DNA of 64,000 bases from Alistipes sp. (lineage in GTDB: Bacteria > Bacteroidota > Bacteroidia > Bacteroidales > Rikenellaceae): assembly GCA_021202985.1 (NCBI GenBank), contig JAJQCA010000083.1:52863-116862 (forward strand). Direction: 5' to 3'. This document shows positions 35,451-46,281 of this stretch, one piece after another. Below the pieces are notes generated by a model. That model did not search any database. It was not told the origin of the DNA and saw only the letters and a list, made by a program, of their open reading frames with translations. A program made the translations under genes and the position numbers. How positions within the stretch are numbered: the stretch's first letter is position 1; every line of letters starts with the position of its first letter.

Positions 35451-36746
35451 CTACCCGACCACCGACTCGTAAACTTCCTTTACCTTCTCCGCCGCATTGT
35501 CCCATTTGAGACCCGTCACCTCTTCCAGCCCCTTGCGGGCAAACATCGTTCCCAGCGCGGGATACTGCACAAGGGCGTAAATAGCGTCTGCCATCGCGTC
35601 CACGTCCCAGTAATCCACCTTCACGGCATAGTCGAGTATCTCGGCCACCCCGGATTGTTTCGATATTATCACCGGCACGTTCGATTTCATAGCCTCCAGC
35701 GGCGATATCCCGAACGGCTCGCTCACGGACGGCATCACGTACACGTCGCTCATGGAGAACATTTTCTGTACGTCGTCTCCTTTCAGGAAGCCCGTGAAGT
35801 GGAACCTGTCGGCAATCCCGAGTTTGGCCACCCGGCGGATCACATGGTTCATCATATCGCCGCTGCCGGCCATCACGAACCGCACGTTATCCAGCCGCTT
35901 GAGCACTTTGGCCGCCGCCTCGACGAAATAGTCCGGCCCTTTCTGGTAGGTAATCCTGCCCAGGAAGGTAACGATTTTGTCGCGTACCCCCCGCTCGGCT
36001 TCCGCCTGGTCGTTGGCCGCGAAAGCAACGGCGTTGTGTACGGTCACCACCCTGTCGGACGGGATGCCGTATTTTTCAATCACTATGTTCCTTGTGAGGT
36101 TGCTTACCGCTATTACCCTGTCGGCTGCGCTCATGCCGGTCCTTTCGATATCGTAGACCGCCTGATTCACATGTTCGCCGCTGCGGTCGAATTCCGTTGC
36201 GTGCATATGAACCACCAACGGTTTGCCCGATACCTGTTTGGCCGCTATACCGGCATAGTATGTCAGCCAGTCGTGGGCGTGTATCACGTCGAACTGGCCT
36301 TCGAGCTGCCGCGCCACCTCGGCCGCCACGATGGCGTAACGGGCCACCTCTTCCAGCAGGTTTGCGCCGTATTTGCCTGAGAAGTCGTACCGCTCGCGCC
36401 ATGTATCGCCCGGCACGTGGCCGCCGCCCACCTGCCGTGTCTCCACGGTCCGCTTTTCGGCCTCGAAGTCCTCCGGTGAGATATAGGGTACCATGTTGGA
36501 GTCGATATGGATAAACGAGAGGTTTTCGGGAAGCAGGTCGTGGCCCGGTACGCCGTACAGCGCCTCCACGTCGCTGGCATTAACCACGCGGACGAACCGC
36601 TGGTCCTCATCGCCGTATGCGTGGGGCATTACGAACGTTACGTGGACATCGTTCTTGGCGAGGCCCCTGGTCAGGCCGTAACATGCCGTGCCCAGCCCTC
36701 CTGCAATATGGGGTGGAAATTCCCATCCGAACATCAATACTCTCAT
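35451..36746 (-). CDS. Glycosyltransferase family 4, glycogen/alpha-glucan synthase-like
   Basis: A 431-residue GT-B enzyme beginning MRVLMFGWEFPPHIAGGLG, the nucleotide-sugar-glucan synthase N-terminus. Later motifs are VIHAHDWLTYYAGI, the GRITYQKGPDYFVEAA donor-site segment and the E-x7-E region EPFGISPLEAMKSNVPVI. I place the start at 36746. The open frame extends upstream to 36980, but those 78 residues are the translation of a degenerate tandem repeat and lack family similarity. Located between the GH57 and debranching enzyme genes, it is probably the glycogen-chain elongating enzyme; ADP- or UDP-glucose use is not determined. Confidence 0.9.
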   Translation of the reverse strand: MRVLMFGWEFPPHIAGGLGTACYGLTRGLAKNDVHVTFVMPHAYGDEDQRFVRVVNASDVEALYGVPGHDLLPENLSFIHIDSNMVPYISPEDFEAEKRTVETRQVGGGHVPGDTWRERYDFSGKYGANLLEEVARYAIVAAEVARQLEGQFDVIHAHDWLTYYAGIAAKQVSGKPLVVHMHATEFDRSGEHVNQAVYDIERTGMSAADRVIAVSNLTRNIVIEKYGIPSDRVVTVHNAVAFAANDQAEAERGVRDKIVTFLGRITYQKGPDYFVEAAAKVLKRLDNVRFVMAGSGDMMNHVIRRVAKLGIADRFHFTGFLKGDDVQKMFSMSDVYVMPSVSEPFGISPLEAMKSNVPVIISKQSGVAEILDYAVKVDYWDVDAMADAIYALVQYPALGTMFARKGLEEVTGLKWDNAAEKVKEVYESVVG

Positions 36747-36796
36747 AGTGCTTATAACTTTTTTACATTTATTCCTTCGAAACTTCGCCGGCTCAC

Positions 36797-37085
36797 GCTC
36801 CCTGCATTCACTGCTTTCCTGCTTCAGCGCTCCGTACTCCTGATTACAGTGTTTCCCTCTCACCGGTTCACCGCTCCCTGCATTCACTACCTCCCTGCTT
36901 GCAGCCCCGTACTCTTGCTCACAATGTTCCCGGCTCACCGCCTCACCGTCTCCTGCATTCAGCATCCGGCATTCCATCATTCAGTACTCCACACTCCCGG
37001 ACCACAGTCTTTACGACTCCAGTGCCACAGCCTCCACGGCCACCGCTTCACCCCTCCTGCATTCAGCATCCGCCACTCCCGGCCA
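36797..37085. repeat. Degenerate tandem repeat, unit about 75 bp
   Basis: Units starting near 36797, 36873 and 36948, with a fourth near 37052, share CTCCTGCATTCA followed by CCGTACTC- and TTCCCGGCTCACC-like segments. Spacing is 76, 75 and about 104 bp. The block fills most of the 570 bp between the glycosyltransferase and debranching enzyme genes (36747-37316). I see no promoter or gene in it. Units are long, without constant spacers, so this is not a CRISPR array. Confidence 0.7.
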
Positions 37086-37316
37086 ATCGGTTCCGGCTGA
37101 CAGCAATCCAATGTCCCCGGCCGCTATAGCGGCTACTAAATCAACCACTAAAGCCCACAGTCTACAACACTATCCCGCCACCGTTACCTTACGGTACCCT
37201 GTCCACCTAAGTCGTCCTGAGCCAACAGAGGCATATAAACAGCCCCTTTGACATTTTCCTCAAAAATCCGGCCCGGGCGTATCCCTGCCGCCGGTTAAAT
37301 CCCCGGGGCGGCCGGC

Positions 37317-39254
37317 TTATTCTATACTCCCGCCGTACGATTCGACCATTTCGTTTATCCGCAGCACGGCGCCCACGCTCCATGCCTGCGAGGGGGCTCC
37401 CCTCTGGGCATGCGGCGGGTCCCCGTCGTAAATCTCGCTTATCGAACCTATGCCGTAGCTTGATATGTCCTCCTCGAATCCCCGTAACAGGTCTTCGGCT
37501 TCATGCAGGAAAGCCTTTCCGTAGAGCCGGAAGTTAGCCGCCGCGTAGTGCTCCAGCAGCCACGGCCATACCGTGCCCTGGTGGTATTGGCGGTCGCGTG
37601 TGGGCTGGTCGCCGCCGTACCGGCCCTGGTATAAGGGATTGCGAGGCGAAAGCGTGCGCAGCCCCTTCGGGGTGAGCAGGTGTTGCTTGATTGTCTGTAT
37701 CACCGACAGAACGCGTGCGTCGTCGAGCATCACGAATTCCAACGAGCAGGCGATAATCTGGTTCGGGCGGATGAACACGTTCTGGCCCCTGGCGTCCACA
37801 TAGTCGGCGAGGTAGCCCTCTCCCTGATACCAGAATGTGTCGAGGAACGACTTCCTCACCCGTTCCGGCTCGGCCGACCACCGGTCGGTGAACTCCCGGT
37901 CGCCGAACTCCTCCGCCAGCCGCAGGGTGTAACAAATGGCGTTATACCAAAGGGCGTTTATCTCCACCTGGTAGCCGTCACGGCCCGTAACGGGCCTGCC
38001 GTCCACCACGGCGTCCATCCACGTCATCGCGTGGGTCGGGTTGGAAGCCCACACCAGGCCGTTCTCGTGGACCCTTATGTATTCCCCGATGCCGCGTTTG
38101 TACGCATCGAGTATATCTTTCATCTTGCCGTAATACTTCTCCCGTACGGGACCCGTGCCGACATGCTTTTCGAGTTGCTGTAAGGTCCAGAAGAACCAGA
38201 GCGGAGCGTCCACCGAGTTGTAGGCGGTGCCCATGTTCGGAAACAGCCCGTCTTTCATTTCGCGTGTCATGGTGTCGAGCACGTCGGTGCAGTCCTCGAT
38301 GCGTCCCTGCGAGAGCGTAATGCCGGGCAGGGCGATAAAGGTGTCGCGGCCCCAGCGGCCGAACCACGGGTAGCCCGCTATCACCTCGGCACGGTCGCCA
38401 CGGCGTATTACGAACTGCCGGGCCGAATGGCGGAGGCACGACAGGAAATCTATCTTGTTCGATCGCTTGGAAAGCTCGGTCTCGAACATTCCGGCGATGG
38501 ACGCCGGGTCGACCTCTTCGAAGGAGCAGGAGAAAATTATGCTTTCACCTTTCTTTATTTCCGCCTCGAAGAAACCGGTGGTCATCAAATCTTCCCGGAA
38601 CGGGTAGCCCCTTTCGGCCTCCTCCGGGTATTCGAACGAGTAGTACCAGTCCGGAGCCGGGACAAATTCGGAGGGCTTGTCGGTCTGCATCATCAGCCAC
38701 GGGAAATGGTCGTACAGGCGGCATTTAACGCCCGAAGCTATCGGGTAGGTGTGGCCGTTGGCGAACATATTGGCTGAGGTCACCGTGTGTGCATCGCGGA
38801 AGGCGAGGAACGGGCGCAGCCGCAGGCGCGTTTCAGAACGCGCTTCGAGCAGGGTGTAACGTATCAGGAGCTGTGTGCGCGAATGTATCCACAGCATCTC
38901 TTTTTTGAGCAATACCCCGCCCACGCGGTAGGTAACGGTGGGCGTCGGGGTGTAATTGAAGTCCGTAATATATTTGTGGCCCCTCGGTTCGTAGATACCG
39001 GGAAAGCGATGGATAGCCAGGTTGAACGACTGGTCGTGCTGGATGACGGTCTCGTCGAGGGAGGAGAGAAGGACGTAGTTTTTGTCGTCCATACCGTCGA
39101 TGGGGCATACCATAAGCCCGTGGTATTTACGGGTGTTGCAGCAGACGATGGTCGTACTCATATAACCGCCCGAACGGTCGGTGCTGAGCATTTCACGGCG
39201 CAGCGAGTATTCGAGGTTGCCAAGTAGGTCTTTGTCAAATTTCAGAACTGACAT
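37317..39254 (-). CDS. Glycogen debranching enzyme (amylo-alpha-1,6-glucosidase type)
   Basis: A 645-residue protein with an N-terminal beta-sandwich (about 1-250, SLRREMLSTDRSGGYMSTTIVCCNTRKYHGL) and a C-terminal (alpha/alpha)6 GH133-like catalytic domain (about 270-640), marked by GYPWFGRWGRDTFIALPGI and by QYHQGTVWPWLLEHYA. These remove alpha-1,6 branches from glycogen. It is the first gene of the leftward glucan module. Its promoter region has a -7 TATATTTG box at 39318-39325 and a GTGTG/CACAC dyad centred about 55 bp upstream of the predicted start. Confidence 0.93.
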   Translation of the reverse strand: MSVLKFDKDLLGNLEYSLRREMLSTDRSGGYMSTTIVCCNTRKYHGLMVCPIDGMDDKNYVLLSSLDETVIQHDQSFNLAIHRFPGIYEPRGHKYITDFNYTPTPTVTYRVGGVLLKKEMLWIHSRTQLLIRYTLLEARSETRLRLRPFLAFRDAHTVTSANMFANGHTYPIASGVKCRLYDHFPWLMMQTDKPSEFVPAPDWYYSFEYPEEAERGYPFREDLMTTGFFEAEIKKGESIIFSCSFEEVDPASIAGMFETELSKRSNKIDFLSCLRHSARQFVIRRGDRAEVIAGYPWFGRWGRDTFIALPGITLSQGRIEDCTDVLDTMTREMKDGLFPNMGTAYNSVDAPLWFFWTLQQLEKHVGTGPVREKYYGKMKDILDAYKRGIGEYIRVHENGLVWASNPTHAMTWMDAVVDGRPVTGRDGYQVEINALWYNAICYTLRLAEEFGDREFTDRWSAEPERVRKSFLDTFWYQGEGYLADYVDARGQNVFIRPNQIIACSLEFVMLDDARVLSVIQTIKQHLLTPKGLRTLSPRNPLYQGRYGGDQPTRDRQYHQGTVWPWLLEHYAAANFRLYGKAFLHEAEDLLRGFEEDISSYGIGSISEIYDGDPPHAQRGAPSQAWSVGAVLRINEMVESYGGSIE

Positions 39255-39317
39255 AACGGATTATTATAATATGCAAACTGCTGTAATAGGTTGGTTTCGT
39301 ATACTGTAAATATATGA

Positions 39318-39325
39318 CAAATATA
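39318..39325 (-). promoter_or_regulatory. Debranching enzyme promoter (-7 box)
   Basis: TATATTTG on the minus strand; predicted start about 39311, leader about 57 nt. Confidence 0.5.
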
Positions 39326-39358
39326 TCAATTATCAAACAACTTTTACAGGACCGCACG

Positions 39359-39374
39359 GCGTGTACGCACACAC
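39359..39374. promoter_or_regulatory. Candidate operator, GTGTG/CACAC dyad upstream of the glucan module
   Basis: GCGTGTACGCACACAC matches the perfect palindrome upstream of ppdK (42982-42997) at 14 of 16 positions. It is centred about 55 bp upstream of the predicted debranching enzyme transcript start, a normal position for an activator. Confidence 0.45.
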
Positions 39375-39437
39375 GGGGTCCCGATGCGAATTTTTACCTG
39401 AAAAACATTTAATTCGGGCAATCGGGTGTATGCAATT

Positions 39438-39454
39438 TACGTTATAATAACGTA
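39438..39454. promoter_or_regulatory. 17-bp perfect palindrome in the divergent region
   Basis: TACGTTAT-a-ATAACGTA, 8-bp arms around one base, in the 437 bp between the divergent debranching enzyme and TlpA-like genes. Could be a repressor or activator site; no copy noticed elsewhere. Confidence 0.4.
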
Positions 39455-39662
39455 TTAAGGCGTCGGAAAACTCCGCGGTCGCGGGGAAATAACGAAATCT
39501 TAACCTTCGGCCGGGCAATCCGCCAAAATCATGCCGCACGGCAAGGTCGGCGGCGGCACCGCCGGAGGGTTGCCGGTGACGGAATCCGGAAAACTTCCGC
39601 CCGGCGTTCCCCTTATTTTCGGGCCCGGTGGCGGGAAGTGGCAGGGAATCTAAAAATATATC

Positions 39663-39670
39663 TATATTTG
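39663..39670 (+). promoter_or_regulatory. Promoter of the TlpA-like gene (-7 box)
   Basis: TATATTTG, 21 nt before the ATG at 39692; predicted start about 39676. It excludes a Met at 39638 as the start. Confidence 0.55.
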
Positions 39671-39691
39671 CTGTTTAGAAAAAATCGGGAA

Positions 39692-40834
39692 ATGAGAAAT
39701 ATCTTGATAGGACTATCACTGGTGGGGGGATGCCTGCTGACCGGCTGTTCCGGCGACCGGGCGTCGGTAAGCGGCCGCCTGCTGGGTAACGATAACCGTA
39801 TGGTGTATCTGGAGCAGGTGCTGCCCGGGTCCCAGGAGATCGTGGACTCGGTTGCTACCGACGACAAGGGCTATTTCAGCCTGAAAGTCACCCTGCCGGA
39901 CGGCCAGCCCACTATATACAACCTGTTGTGCCGTCAGGAACGCATACCGCTCCTGCTCTCCCCGGGGGAGAAGGTGAAGGTGCACACGGTAGGCAGCCTG
40001 TCGCGTAATTATACGGTCGAGGGTTCGGAAGGGTCGCAGGAGATGAAACGTCTCGGCGAGATTTTCAGCCAGGGTACCGACGCGCTCGACTCGCTGTTCA
40101 ACCTCTATGCGGTGGCCGACGACGGCTCCCGGCAGGACCTTTACCGCGACTACATCAACACCTATTATAAACTCAAGAGGGAGCACATAGAATTTATAAT
40201 TCTGAACAGCAATTCGCTCTCCGCGGTGTACGCGCTCTACCAGCGCCTGCCCAACGACGATCTTTTCAACGGTACCAACGACCTTATATATTACCGGCTG
40301 GTGGCCGACTCCACATCCAAATATTTCCCCTCATCGCCATACGTGGCCGCGCTCCAGAAAGAGGTGGAGGCGATGGAATCGCAGATGAGGCTGGTGCAGA
40401 TGTTCGAAGAGAAGCTCGGTGAGGACGGGCAGGGCTATCCCGATTTCGAAATGAAGGATATGTACGACAACGCCCACCGCCTTTCCTCACTCATGGGCAA
40501 GGTGGTCCTGCTCGATTTCTGGACGGTCACTTCGGCCGACAACCGCCTGCTGAACGCCGAGCTGAAAGACATCTACGCAAAGTATAAGGATTCCGGATTC
40601 GAAATCTACCAGGTCAGCGTGGACCGCACTAAGTCCGACTGGGTTCTGGCTGTGCAGGACCAGCGGCTGCCATGGATAAGCGTCAACGATTTCCGGGGTT
40701 CCTCGTCGCTTCCGGTGACGCTGTTCAACGTGCAGCAGGTCCCCTCTAACTTTATAATCGACCGGGACGGTGAAATCGCCGGCCGTGACCTTTACGGGGA
40801 GAACCTCGAAAGAAAGATTAAGGAACTGCTGTAA
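39692..40834 (+). CDS. TlpA-like thioredoxin-fold lipoprotein without CXXC
   Basis: A 380-residue lipoprotein (lipobox LLTGC, Cys19). A DUF4369-like beta domain (about 22-120, VSGRLLGNDNRMVYLEQV) and a helical linker precede a C-terminal thioredoxin fold (about 250-380: MGKVVLLDFWTVTSADNRLLNAEL... FEIYQVSVDRTKSDW ... PSNFIIDRDGEIAG). The position where thioredoxins have WCxxC reads WTVTSAD, so both redox cysteines are missing and disulfide chemistry is unlikely; it may be a scaffold or binding protein. It starts 73 bp before lpxH on the same strand. Confidence 0.88.
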   Translation: MRNILIGLSLVGGCLLTGCSGDRASVSGRLLGNDNRMVYLEQVLPGSQEIVDSVATDDKGYFSLKVTLPDGQPTIYNLLCRQERIPLLLSPGEKVKVHTVGSLSRNYTVEGSEGSQEMKRLGEIFSQGTDALDSLFNLYAVADDGSRQDLYRDYINTYYKLKREHIEFIILNSNSLSAVYALYQRLPNDDLFNGTNDLIYYRLVADSTSKYFPSSPYVAALQKEVEAMESQMRLVQMFEEKLGEDGQGYPDFEMKDMYDNAHRLSSLMGKVVLLDFWTVTSADNRLLNAELKDIYAKYKDSGFEIYQVSVDRTKSDWVLAVQDQRLPWISVNDFRGSSSLPVTLFNVQQVPSNFIIDRDGEIAGRDLYGENLERKIKELL

Positions 40835-40906
40835 TAACGCTTTTACCGATCACTCATCGGCACGGTAAGTGCCCTTCCCTAATAAAACCAATAACCGAAA
40901 GGACCC

Positions 40907-41695
40907 ATGTATTATTTTGCGGCGGACGTCCATCTGGGGCTCGATGCGGCCACAACCTCGGCCGAGAGGGAGCGCCTGTTCGTGCGGTGGCTCGACGAGG
41001 TTTCGGCCGATGCCGACGCCATTTTCCTCGTCGGTGACGTGTTCGATTTTTGGTTCGAATACAAGCGGGTCGTACCCAAGGGTTTCACCCGCCTGCTGGG
41101 TAAATTCTCCGAACTTACCGACCGCGGCATCCCGGTCCATTTCTTCGTCGGTAACCACGATATGTGGGCCTATGACTACCTTTCCACCGAATGCGGCCTC
41201 AGAATCCACTACAAACCGGAAGTTTTCGAACTTGCAGGCAAGGAGGTCTTCGTGGCCCACGGCGACAACATGTATATCAAAAAACCCTTCCCGGAGAAGG
41301 TGATGCATGCCGGTTTCCATTCCAAATGGCTACGATGGCTCTTCGCCGGGCTTATCCATCCCAACTCGGCTATGCGGTTCGGCAGGTGGTGGTCGCAGCA
41401 GAGCCGTAAGGCCCATGCGAAGACCCACGTGTTCTGCGGCGAGAAGGAGTACCTTATCCAGTATGCCCGGGCTTACAAGGACGCGGTGAGGACCGTGAAC
41501 GTCGACTACTTCGTTTTCGGCCATATCCACTGCGCCCACATGTACGATATGGGAGGGGGTTCTACCGCCGTGTTCCTCGGCGAGTGGCTTTACAGCCCCG
41601 CTTTCGCGGTTATGGACGGGGAAGGCCGTATGGAACTGAGGTGTTTCGGCCCGGACGGGGTCACCAAATTCAAACCCATATGCGGCAATATTTAG
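40907..41695 (+). CDS. lpxH: UDP-2,3-diacylglucosamine pyrophosphatase
   Basis: Hydrolyses UDP-2,3-diacylglucosamine to lipid X and UMP in lipid A synthesis, at the inner face of the cytoplasmic membrane. The 262 residues carry the calcineurin-like metallophosphatase motifs AADVHLG (6-12), [23 protein letters not shown] and FGHIHCAHM in the right order. The last 16 nt overlap the start of thyA. First of the tight lpxH-thyA-folA run. Confidence 0.93.
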   Translation: MYYFAADVHLGLDAATTSAERERLFVRWLDEVSADADAIFLVGDVFDFWFEYKRVVPKGFTRLLGKFSELTDRGIPVHFFVGNHDMWAYDYLSTECGLRIHYKPEVFELAGKEVFVAHGDNMYIKKPFPEKVMHAGFHSKWLRWLFAGLIHPNSAMRFGRWWSQQSRKAHAKTHVFCGEKEYLIQYARAYKDAVRTVNVDYFVFGHIHCAHMYDMGGGSTAVFLGEWLYSPAFAVMDGEGRMELRCFGPDGVTKFKPICGNI

Positions 41696-42474
41696 ACCTC
41701 TTGCGCAGGATAAAGTCTGAGGGGGTCCGGAAGGGCGACCGGACGGGAACGGGCACCCTGAGCGTGTTCGGCCACCAGATGAGGTTCGACCTCGCGGAGG
41801 GGTTTCCCGTGCTGACGACAAAGAAACTACACCTGCGGTCCATCATCCACGAACTGCTCTGGTTCCTATCGGGCGATACCAATATAAAATACCTCCACGA
41901 CAACAAGGTTACCATCTGGGACGAGTGGGCCGACGCCGAGGGAAACCTCGGGCCGGTGTACGGTTACCAGTGGCGCAGCTGGCCCGCCCCGGACGGGAGG
42001 CATATCGACCAGATTACGCAGGTGGTCGATTCAGTAAAGAACAACCCCGACTCGCGCCGTCATATAGTAAGCGCATGGAACGTCGCCGAGATTGACAGTA
42101 TGGCCCTTCCGCCGTGCCATGCGCTGTTCCAGTTCTACGTCGCGGACGGAAGGCTTTCGTGCCAGCTCTACCAGCGCAGCGCCGACATCTTTCTGGGAGT
42201 GCCGTTCAACATTGCCTCTTACGCCCTGCTTACAATGATGGTGGCGCAGGTCACGGGACTTGCGGCAGGAGAATTCGTGCACACCCTCGGTGACGCACAC
42301 CTCTATCTCAACCACCTCGAACAGGCGGATACCCAACTGGAACGTACGCCGCGGCCGTTGCCGCGCATGGTCATAAACCCGGCCGTCGAGTCGGTTTTCG
42401 ACTTCCGGTACGAGGATTTCGACCTTCAGGGCTACGATCCGTACCCGGCCATCAAAGCCCCTATAGCCGTATGA
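41680..42474 (+). CDS. thyA: Thymidylate synthase
   Basis: Methylates dUMP to dTMP with 5,10-methylene-tetrahydrofolate. From [10 protein letters not shown] it has 264 residues, with the nucleophile Cys146 in [10 protein letters not shown] and the RRHIVSAWN and [20 protein letters not shown] segments that bind nucleotide and folate. The start at 41680 lies within lpxH (16-nt overlap); longer in-frame starts further into lpxH would add non-homologous residues. Its stop overlaps the folA ATG (ATGA), so dTMP synthesis and dihydrofolate recycling are co-translated. Confidence 0.98.
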   Translation: MRQYLDLLRRIKSEGVRKGDRTGTGTLSVFGHQMRFDLAEGFPVLTTKKLHLRSIIHELLWFLSGDTNIKYLHDNKVTIWDEWADAEGNLGPVYGYQWRSWPAPDGRHIDQITQVVDSVKNNPDSRRHIVSAWNVAEIDSMALPPCHALFQFYVADGRLSCQLYQRSADIFLGVPFNIASYALLTMMVAQVTGLAAGEFVHTLGDAHLYLNHLEQADTQLERTPRPLPRMVINPAVESVFDFRYEDFDLQGYDPYPAIKAPIAV

Positions 42475-42956
42475 TCTCCATAATAGCTGCTGTGGCGCAG
42501 AACGGCGTAATCGGCGGGGAAAACAAGCTGCTCTGGCATATCCCGGAGGACCTTCGGAGATTCAAAGCCATCACCTCCGGCCACCCGGTGGTAATGGGCC
42601 GCAAGACGTTCGAGTCGCTCGGCCGTCCGCTGCCGAACCGCACCAATATAGTTGTAACCCGTAACCGCGGTTACTCGGGCGAAGGTATTTCCACGGCCGC
42701 ATCGTTGGAGGAGGCCGTCGCCATGTTCCCGTCCGGAGAGGAAGTTTTCGTAATCGGAGGCGGCGAAATATACCGGCAGTCAATGCCCATCGCCGACCGC
42801 CTCTACATTACAGAGGTCCTGCACGACTACGAGGGGGACACTACTTTCCCCTCCGTCGACCCCGCCCAGTGGCAGGAGGAATCGTCGGAGTACCACCCTC
42901 ATGGCGAAAAGTACCCCTATCCCTTCCGGTATGTGAATTACCGCCGAAGGAAGTAA
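42471..42956 (+). CDS. folA: Dihydrofolate reductase
   Basis: NADPH-dependent reduction of dihydrofolate to tetrahydrofolate. The 161 residues show [29 protein letters not shown] with the catalytic acid at Asp27, the [21 protein letters not shown] nucleotide loop and the [10 protein letters not shown] motif. It overlaps thyA by 4 nt (ATGA). Last gene of the lpxH-thyA-folA set; about 150 bp with GT/AC-rich dyads separates it from ppdK. Confidence 0.98.
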   Translation: MISIIAAVAQNGVIGGENKLLWHIPEDLRRFKAITSGHPVVMGRKTFESLGRPLPNRTNIVVTRNRGYSGEGISTAASLEEAVAMFPSGEEVFVIGGGEIYRQSMPIADRLYITEVLHDYEGDTTFPSVDPAQWQEESSEYHPHGEKYPYPFRYVNYRRRK

Positions 42957-42981
42957 TCCGTTAATAAGCGAAACATAACCA

Positions 42982-42997
42982 GTGTGTGCGCACACAC
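42982..42997. promoter_or_regulatory. 16-bp perfect palindrome upstream of ppdK
   Basis: GTGTGTGCGCACACAC, followed by half-site copies GTGTGTGCG (about 43012) and GTGTGTG (about 43025). The near-copy upstream of the debranching enzyme suggests a shared regulator binding a TGTG-N6-CACA type site. Confidence 0.5.
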
Positions 42998-43105
42998 ATC
43001 TTGCGGAAAAAGGTGTGTGCGCCGGTGTGTGATTTTTGACCAAAAAATGGTTATATTCGCAATCATTGTGGCGCTAACCGATAAAAACAACTATAATAAA
43101 CTGAT

Positions 43106-45829
<2,724 letters not shown>

Positions 45830-45849
45830 TAACTTCTTCCTATGATATT

Positions 45850-45882
45850 AAGCCCGGCCGGTATTCACCGGCCGGGCTTTTT
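45850..45882 (+). terminator. ppdK terminator
   Basis: AAGCCCGGCCGGT (45850-45862), ATTC, ACCGGCCGGGCTT (45867-45879) and a T run, 20 nt after the stop codon. Confidence 0.92.
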
Positions 45883-46281
45883 ACCGTTGTTCAAGGCTGG
45901 GGGGCGGCCTTAACCGGTTATTTCCGGGTAGCACACCGTTCGAACGGGTAGTGCAGTTACCGCCCGTCGCGGTTACCGGCAGGGTAGCCGCGGTTAATTA
46001 TGGTGTGAATGCACACAAAACCGTAATGCCGTGGTGTGAATTTGTATTAGACCGGATAAACGGTAACGGGCGGCCGGGTTTACCGTGTTATTTATGTTCT
46101 CCCTCGCTTAATAAAGTCCGGAGTTGTTATAAGTCAGCTGACTCCTATTCCCGAACAGGCTTCAGCCTGCCTCGCATGCGCTCTGTTCGTCCGACAGCCG
46201 GCTCACTACATTATTGGCGCAATCCGGCTAAAAGCAGTTACTCAAATCGGGGTGTACAAACGGTCTGTACCAAAAACTCGA
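45883..46281. other. Non-coding gap with a short direct repeat
   Basis: No gene seen. It holds TGGTGTGAAT twice (46001-46010 and 46032-46041, 31 bp apart). The first copy continues as GTGTGAATGCACACA, a weaker match (12 of 16) to the ppdK/debranching dyad. Neither neighbour reads away from this gap, so its role is unclear. Confidence 0.4.

Noticed and set aside
36747..36980. N-terminal extension of the glycosyltransferase
   Set aside because: The residues translate a degenerate DNA repeat and precede a perfect family N-terminus (MRVLMFGWEFPP), so the later Met is preferred.
36797..37085. CRISPR array
   Set aside because: Repeat units are long, degenerate and without unique spacers; no cas genes nearby.
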